From Alphaproteobacteria bacterium (GTDB lineage Bacteria > Myxococcota_A > UBA796 > GCA-2862545): DNA of 64,000 bases. The stretch is from assembly GCA_020632915.1 (NCBI GenBank), contig JACKEP010000015.1:1-64000 (forward strand), written 5' to 3'. Below, piece by piece: positions 60,163 through 64,000 of the stretch (its first letter is position 1; each line of letters begins with the position of its first letter). Below the pieces are notes generated by a model, which saw only the letters and a program-made list of their open reading frames with translations, made no database searches and was not told where the DNA came from. The position numbers and the translations under genes were made by a program.

Positions 60163-61604
60163 AGGCGTCGCCGACCTGGGCGCGGGTGCTGGTGGCCTCG
60201 GCGGTGGTGGCCGGGCTCGCGCTGCGCGTCGCGGTGGTCCCGCCGGGGTTCTCGCCCGACGAGGTGGGCACGGTGACGCCGGGGGGCCTGTGGGGGGTGC
60301 TGACCGACCCGGAGATCGGCACCAACCCGCCGCTGTACCGGTTGCTGACGACGCCGTGGCTGCCCGATCGCGCCGCGGCCTGGGCGGGGCGCGGGGTGAG
60401 CCTGATCGCGGGCGCGGCGGGCATCGCGGCGGTCGCGCGCCTCGCGGCACGGGCGTGGGGACGTGCCGCCGTCGGGGTCGCCGCGGCCTCGGCGTTCGCG
60501 GTGTTCCCGCTCGCGGTGCGGATGTCGGGGGTGTTCCGGGTGTACGCGCTCGCGGCGCTGGTGATCGCGCTGCATCTGGACGCGGTGGTGCGGTTCGCCG
60601 ACGCCGCCGAGTCACCCGCAGACCGCCGGCGCGCTGGGCTCGTCGTGGCGTGTACCGCGTGCCTGCTCCCGTGGCTGCACTACACGCTCGTCCCGCTGGC
60701 GCTGGGCCTCGGCCTGGCGGGGGGATGGGTGGCGCCGGGCCTGCGCGGGCTGTGGCGGTGGTACGTGCCGTCGGCGGTCGCCGCGCTGCCGCTGGTGCCG
60801 GCCGTGCTGTTCCAGCAGGAGCGCCGCATCGAGCCCCAACCGGTCGGTGACCTGTTCGAGCGCATCGCGAGCCTCGGGATGCGCTGCCCCGATCTGGTCC
60901 GCAGGGCGTTCAACCATGCCTTCGAGGACAGCGGGGTGGTGCCGCCGAGCGCGCGACGCCTCCAGGCGCTGGCGGTGGTCGCCGCGACGACCGTGGCGGT
61001 GCTGGCCTGGCGTCGGCTGCCGCCCGGACCTCGGGTGCTGCTGGTGGCCACCGCGTCGCTGCTGCTCGGCTTCGCGGGCATCGCCACCCAGGCGGCGCCA
61101 CGGTCGGACGTGACCCTGTTCGTCGCCGTGCCCGTGTTCGCCCTGCTGGCCGGGCTGCCCACCCTGGTGCGGGGGACGGTGGTGCGTGGGGGCGCGGCCG
61201 TGGTGCTGGGGGTCGCGGTGCTCGCCGGCCTGCCCGAGAGCCTGCGCGCGGAGCTGCAGCTCGTCGCCCGCAGCGGGGGTCAGGCGTGGTTCGTGGCGTG
61301 GTGGGCCGACCACCCCTACGACGGACCCGTGGCGGTCACCCCGCGGCCTGCGGCGGGGTGGCTCTGGTTCCATGCGACGGGGCAGGTGCCCGGGCGCGCC
61401 CCGACGGGGGACGTGCTCTGCGACGCGGGCCAGGCCTGCTTCGCCGCGGACGGGCGCCGCTGGGTGGGCACCGACCAGGTCCCCGACGTCGGCTGGCTCG
61501 TGGACTTCCACACCGTGCCGCTGCGCGAGGCGGCCGCGCGGTGTGTGCTCGCCGCCCATGCCCCGGGGGTGGTGGTGTGGACGGACTGCCGACCGGCACA
61601 GTGA
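60159..61604 (+). CDS. GT-C-type membrane glycosyltransferase-like protein
   Basis: A 481-residue membrane protein with about ten helices. GTG start overlaps the upstream stop (GTGA). FSPDEVGTV after the first helix is the acidic DE motif of GT-C/ArnT-like (GT39/GT83) enzymes, followed by the periplasmic LTDPEIGTNPPLYRLLTTPWLP (the usual 'h.PL' loop). A soluble C-terminal part has Cys pairs (VLCDAGQACFA). It should transfer sugar from a lipid-linked donor. Coupling to the O-antigen-ligase-like gene makes a surface-polysaccharide function likely. Confidence 0.78.
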   Translation: MKASPTWARVLVASAVVAGLALRVAVVPPGFSPDEVGTVTPGGLWGVLTDPEIGTNPPLYRLLTTPWLPDRAAAWAGRGVSLIAGAAGIAAVARLAARAWGRAAVGVAAASAFAVFPLAVRMSGVFRVYALAALVIALHLDAVVRFADAAESPADRRRAGLVVACTACLLPWLHYTLVPLALGLGLAGGWVAPGLRGLWRWYVPSAVAALPLVPAVLFQQERRIEPQPVGDLFERIASLGMRCPDLVRRAFNHAFEDSGVVPPSARRLQALAVVAATTVAVLAWRRLPPGPRVLLVATASLLLGFAGIATQAAPRSDVTLFVAVPVFALLAGLPTLVRGTVVRGGAAVVLGVAVLAGLPESLRAELQLVARSGGQAWFVAWWADHPYDGPVAVTPRPAAGWLWFHATGQVPGRAPTGDVLCDAGQACFAADGRRWVGTDQVPDVGWLVDFHTVPLREAAARCVLAAHAPGVVVWTDCRPAQ

Positions 61605-61607
61605 CGG

Positions 61608-62264
61608 TCAGAAGCGGAAGGCGATGCCGCCGGCGATCTCGGTCTCGCCGATCAGGCCCTCCTCGCCCCACAGCAGCTTGCCGTTGACCTCGACCAGCAG
61701 CCCGACGTGCCGGCCCGGCCACGCGAAGAAGCCGAACGTGCCTACGAGACCGCCTTCGAGGAGCGGCAGGCCGCCGACCTCTTCCCCGCGGGGCTCGAGC
61801 TCCGTGCGGTCATAGGGCCACACGGCCGCGATCGTGCCGCCCACGCCGGTGTGCAGCTCCCACGACGGGGCGAGGGGGATCGGCTTCTTGAGCAGCAGGT
61901 CCATCGCCAGCGTGCCGTCCTGGCGCCCGGCGAGGCCGTTGACGCCGAGCTCGAGCTCTAGCCAGCGCGGGACGAGCTCGCGCTCCCACACCGCGCCGAG
62001 GCCCCACCGACCGCGCGGCCCGTCGGCGTCGTAGACCGCCGACGACAGCACGCGCACGGCGAGCACGTTGGGGTGCTCCTTGGCGTACCGCTCGTCGGCC
62101 TCGATCGCCTCGTGGCGCGCGGCGTGGGCGTCGACACCGTGCTCGGGCGTCTCGGGCGTCTCGGGCTCGTGCGCGACGTCCTCGCCCGCCCACGCCGGAG
62201 CGCAGGCGAGGAGGGCGCCGAGCCCGAGCGCCGGGGGAACGCGATGCGAGCGCGGAGACGTCAC
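61608..62264 (-). CDS. Probable outer-membrane beta-barrel-like protein
   Basis: A 218-residue exported protein; GTG start in the stop of the rhodanese gene (GTGA). Signal LGLGALLACAPAWA, then a charged helical stretch with DAHAARHEAIEADERYAKEHPN. From residue 80 amphipathic strands alternate: GRWGLGAVWERELVPRWLELELGVNGLAG, MDLLLKKPIPLAPSWELHTGVGG, TFGFFAWPGRHVGLLVEVNGKLL, ending in aromatic GGIAFRF, the C-terminal Phe of outer-membrane barrels. Probably an eight-strand barrel; function unknown. Confidence 0.75.
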   Translation of the reverse strand: MTSPRSHRVPPALGLGALLACAPAWAGEDVAHEPETPETPEHGVDAHAARHEAIEADERYAKEHPNVLAVRVLSSAVYDADGPRGRWGLGAVWERELVPRWLELELGVNGLAGRQDGTLAMDLLLKKPIPLAPSWELHTGVGGTIAAVWPYDRTELEPRGEEVGGLPLLEGGLVGTFGFFAWPGRHVGLLVEVNGKLLWGEEGLIGETEIAGGIAFRF

Positions 62265-62578
62265 CGCCAGTTGCCGATGCCGCCCAGGTCGTAGACGCGG
62301 GCGAAGCCGTGGCGCTTGAGCAGACCGGCGGCCTGGGCGCTGCGTCCGCCAGATCGGCAGTACACGACGTAGGTCTTGTTCGGGTCGAGGGACCCCATCT
62401 TCGACGGCAGGTCGGCCAGCGGCAGCAGCGTGCTGCCCGGGATGGCCTGCTGCTGGTGCTCGGGCGGGGTGCGGACGTCGAGGAGCACGGCGCCTTCGGA
62501 CAGCAAGGCGCGGGCGCGGGCCGCGTCCACCTGGGTGTCGTCGTCGGCGCCGCCGAACAGTCGTGCGAACAGGGACAT
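62261..62578 (-). CDS. Rhodanese-domain protein
   Basis: A 105-residue single rhodanese domain: ALLSEGAVLLDVRTPPEHQQQAIPGSTLLPL is the CH2A region, and VVYCRSGGRSAQAA the active loop with the catalytic Cys (CRSGGRS). It accepts a sulfane sulfur as a persulfide (PspE/GlpE-like). The start is MSLFARLFGG with AGGAGG five bases upstream. Coupled by GTGA to the barrel-like gene, an odd pairing. Confidence 0.93.
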   Translation of the reverse strand: MSLFARLFGGADDDTQVDAARARALLSEGAVLLDVRTPPEHQQQAIPGSTLLPLADLPSKMGSLDPNKTYVVYCRSGGRSAQAAGLLKRHGFARVYDLGGIGNWR

Positions 62579-62681
62579 GGTGACCTCCTGGGCGCGGGGT
62601 CGCGCCGGATGCCGGGAGCTTCGCACGTCGCGTGCCAGCGCGCTGGCGCGTCGGTTGCAGGTGGTGGGGTGGAGGTGAACC

Positions 62682-63194
62682 ATGTCCGACACCATCCTCG
62701 TCGCCGTCGACATCGCCGGCTGCGCACCCGAAGTCGTCGCCGAGACCGCCTGGATCGCCGCGGGTCTGAAGGCGCGCGTCGTCCTCCTGCACCTCGCCCA
62801 CCTGCCGGTCGGCGTGCACGCTGGCGACGCCGTCCGCACCGGCACCCACCCCGAGGGCGCGTCGGCGCTGTCGACGCTCGACGACGACGCGCGGGAGCAC
62901 ATGGCCCTGCTGCAGGCGATCCTCGCCGACAAGGGCGTGCCCAGCGAGGTCCTCATCCGCCACGGCGACCCGCTCCACGGCATCCTGACGGCCGCCGACG
63001 AGGTCGATGCCCGCATCATCGTGTGCGGCACCCACGGGCGCCAGGGGCTGCAGCGGATGCTGATGGGCAGCGTGGCCGAAGAGGTGCTGCGGCGCGCGCG
63101 CGTGCCCGTGCTCGTCGTCCGCACGCTCACGCCGGGCGCGCTGGAGGACGTCACGCCCACCCAGCGCCAGGTCGCCGTCGAGGCCGAGGGCTGA
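62682..63194 (+). CDS. Universal stress protein (UspA family)
   Basis: A 170-residue single-domain Usp. MSDTILVAVDIAGC is the first strand; the nucleotide-binding motif G-2x-G-9x-G-S is complete in GTHGRQGLQRMLMGSVAEEV, followed by VPVLVVR. ATP binding is expected. GGTGGAGGTG precedes the ATG. Divergent from the rhodanese, 103 bases apart; convergent with the next gene at a hairpin. Confidence 0.93.
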   Translation: MSDTILVAVDIAGCAPEVVAETAWIAAGLKARVVLLHLAHLPVGVHAGDAVRTGTHPEGASALSTLDDDAREHMALLQAILADKGVPSEVLIRHGDPLHGILTAADEVDARIIVCGTHGRQGLQRMLMGSVAEEVLRRARVPVLVVRTLTPGALEDVTPTQRQVAVEAEG

Positions 63195-63195
63195 A

Positions 63196-63256
63196 CGAAG
63201 CGACACGTCCTGAAACAGACCGCGTTCCAGGACGTCGCCGTGGCCCCGTCGCTTCG
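63196..63256. terminator. Bidirectional stem-loop between convergent genes
   Basis: CGAAGCGAC (63196-63204) pairs with GTCGCTTCG (63248-63256), and ACGTCCTG (63205-63212) with CAGGACGT (63228-63235), over a 15-base loop and a one-sided 12-base bulge. It lies between two genes facing each other, so it can end transcription both ways, though no T-run follows. Confidence 0.6.
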
Positions 63257-63258
63257 AC

Positions 63259-63981
63259 CTACCGCGGCGGGGTTGGCTCGAACTCCTCGACGAGCCGCTG
63301 CGCCCGGAAGCGCGTGCGGGTGTCGCTGCCGTCGTCGGCGTCGGTGTAGGCGAACGACAGGATCGCCCGGCTCGCGTCGTCGTCGGTGACCTGCGAGACC
63401 ATCAGCACGACGTCGGGCGGCTCGGTGCCCTCGGGGAAGGTCTGCTTCATGCCGTCGACGAACTGGCGCGTCAGCTCGTGGATCTGCATGGGGTCGTCCT
63501 TGACCGGGGTCGACATGACCGCGATGCACGGGAACTCCTCGCAGTCGACGGTCTCGACGGTGACGTCGCCGACCTCGCCGGCCACCTTGGCGACGGTGTC
63601 GCGGAACGGGTCGGGTCGCAGCGCGGGGTCGACGTCGGCGGGCCACGGCACGGGGTCGCCCTCGTAGGTGGCGAGCTGGCCGGTGGCGACGGTGTGCAGC
63701 AGCTCGGCCTGGTCGAGCGCGTCGCGTAGGGCGCCGTTCTCGGCCTCGAGCTCGGCGATGCGCTCGGCGTCGGTGGTGTCGGGGGCGCGGGGCACGGCGG
63801 GCGGCACGCGGAGCGCGGGCAGGGGAGGGGGCGCGGCGTGGGCGCCGCCGAGCGCGTGCGAGGCGCCGGGGACGAGCTCCGTGGCGGAGCCGTCGTCGGC
63901 CACGAACCGGGCCTTGCCCTCGTAGACGGTGACGGTGACGGCCGCGCCGGCGAGGGCGGCGAGCAGCGTGGAGCGATCCAT
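63259..63981 (-). CDS. FecR-like/coiled-coil protein, function unknown
   Basis: A 240-residue protein. Its short start AALAGAAVTVTVYEGKARFVADDGSATELVPGASHALG looks like a FecR-type segment (V.eG...v..dG....l..G). A Pro-rich linker follows, then a coiled coil (DAERIAELEAENGALRDAL), and a C-terminal domain with CEEFPC, two Cys that may form a disulfide. AAGGAGG lies five bases before the ATG. The N-terminal hydrophobic stretch is short, so export is uncertain. The upstream region is outside the window. Confidence 0.65.
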   Translation of the reverse strand: MDRSTLLAALAGAAVTVTVYEGKARFVADDGSATELVPGASHALGGAHAAPPPLPALRVPPAVPRAPDTTDAERIAELEAENGALRDALDQAELLHTVATGQLATYEGDPVPWPADVDPALRPDPFRDTVAKVAGEVGDVTVETVDCEEFPCIAVMSTPVKDDPMQIHELTRQFVDGMKQTFPEGTEPPDVVLMVSQVTDDDASRAILSFAYTDADDGSDTRTRFRAQRLVEEFEPTPPR

Positions 63982-64000
63982 GGCGACCTCCTTGCCCTTC

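Overview
The window is very GC-rich chromosomal DNA from a Gram-negative, predatory or social type of bacterium, most likely a myxobacterium (Myxococcota). The clues are an MglA-family GTPase with roadblock partners, and secreted proteins ending in a Cys-Gly-Cys / transmembrane / Arg-cluster tag like MYXO-CTERM. Others are a MopE-type metal-binding repeat, Thr/Asp-rich linkers (DTDTDT), a DksA-like regulator, an NtrC-type two-component pair, and an unusually high share of secreted and lipid-anchored proteins of unknown function. No rRNA, tRNA, intact insertion sequence, prophage or CRISPR array was found.

Layout. 0-7.6 kb: the 5' edge of a possible gene, an FG-GAP/ASPIC lipoprotein, a class II-like photolyase, a two-domain M16 protease lipoprotein and a ParB-fold-like protein. 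7.8-18.2 kb: secreted proteins (DUF4091/GH123-like hydrolase, CBM9-like protein, M64 metalloprotease with MopE motif, large alpha/beta hydrolase, YHYH lipoprotein), with a DksA/TraR-type regulator among them. 18.2-21.6 kb: a lipoprotein followed by a histidine kinase and sigma-54 response regulator. 21.6-22.2 kb: a repeat-rich gap with a long inverted repeat. 22.2-27.5 kb: an oligopeptidase B-like lipoprotein, a DUF2780-like protein and three unknowns.

27.5-33.1 kb is the most interesting part. A lower-GC leader with several potential hairpins precedes a tight cluster: MglA-like GTPase, helix-hairpin-helix protein, HU-like protein with an extra C-terminal domain, DUF4388-TPR protein, two roadblock/LC7 proteins, and a protein that looks like a domesticated IS1634-type transposase. 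Most junctions overlap, so this looks like one translationally coupled unit that joins a small-GTPase polarity module to DNA-binding proteins.

33.2-45.1 kb: a GNAT acetyltransferase, then a single 3768-codon gene for a giant YD/RHS-repeat surface protein. It has ten tandem beta-sandwich modules, a propeller-like region and five cadherin/He_PIG-like modules. Near residue 510-560 it contains what looks like a C-terminal sorting tag fused directly to a second signal peptide. 45.1-52.5 kb: an RluA-like protein lacking the catalytic Asp, a lipoprotein, a methyltransferase, and a coupled stack of DUF2330, dienelactone hydrolase-like and receptor-L-like proteins, then an SGNH-like protein. 52.6-57.7 kb: glutaminyl-tRNA synthetase with a YqeY tail, coupled to a tropinone-reductase-like SDR, then a DAACS symporter and a small membrane protein. 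57.9-64 kb: an O-antigen-ligase-like/TPR protein coupled to a GT-C membrane protein, a beta-barrel-like protein coupled to a rhodanese, a universal stress protein and a FecR-like/coiled-coil protein.

Across the window three secreted proteins share a domain of about 100 residues with a GPC...LGG.C signature that I cannot assign to a named family.
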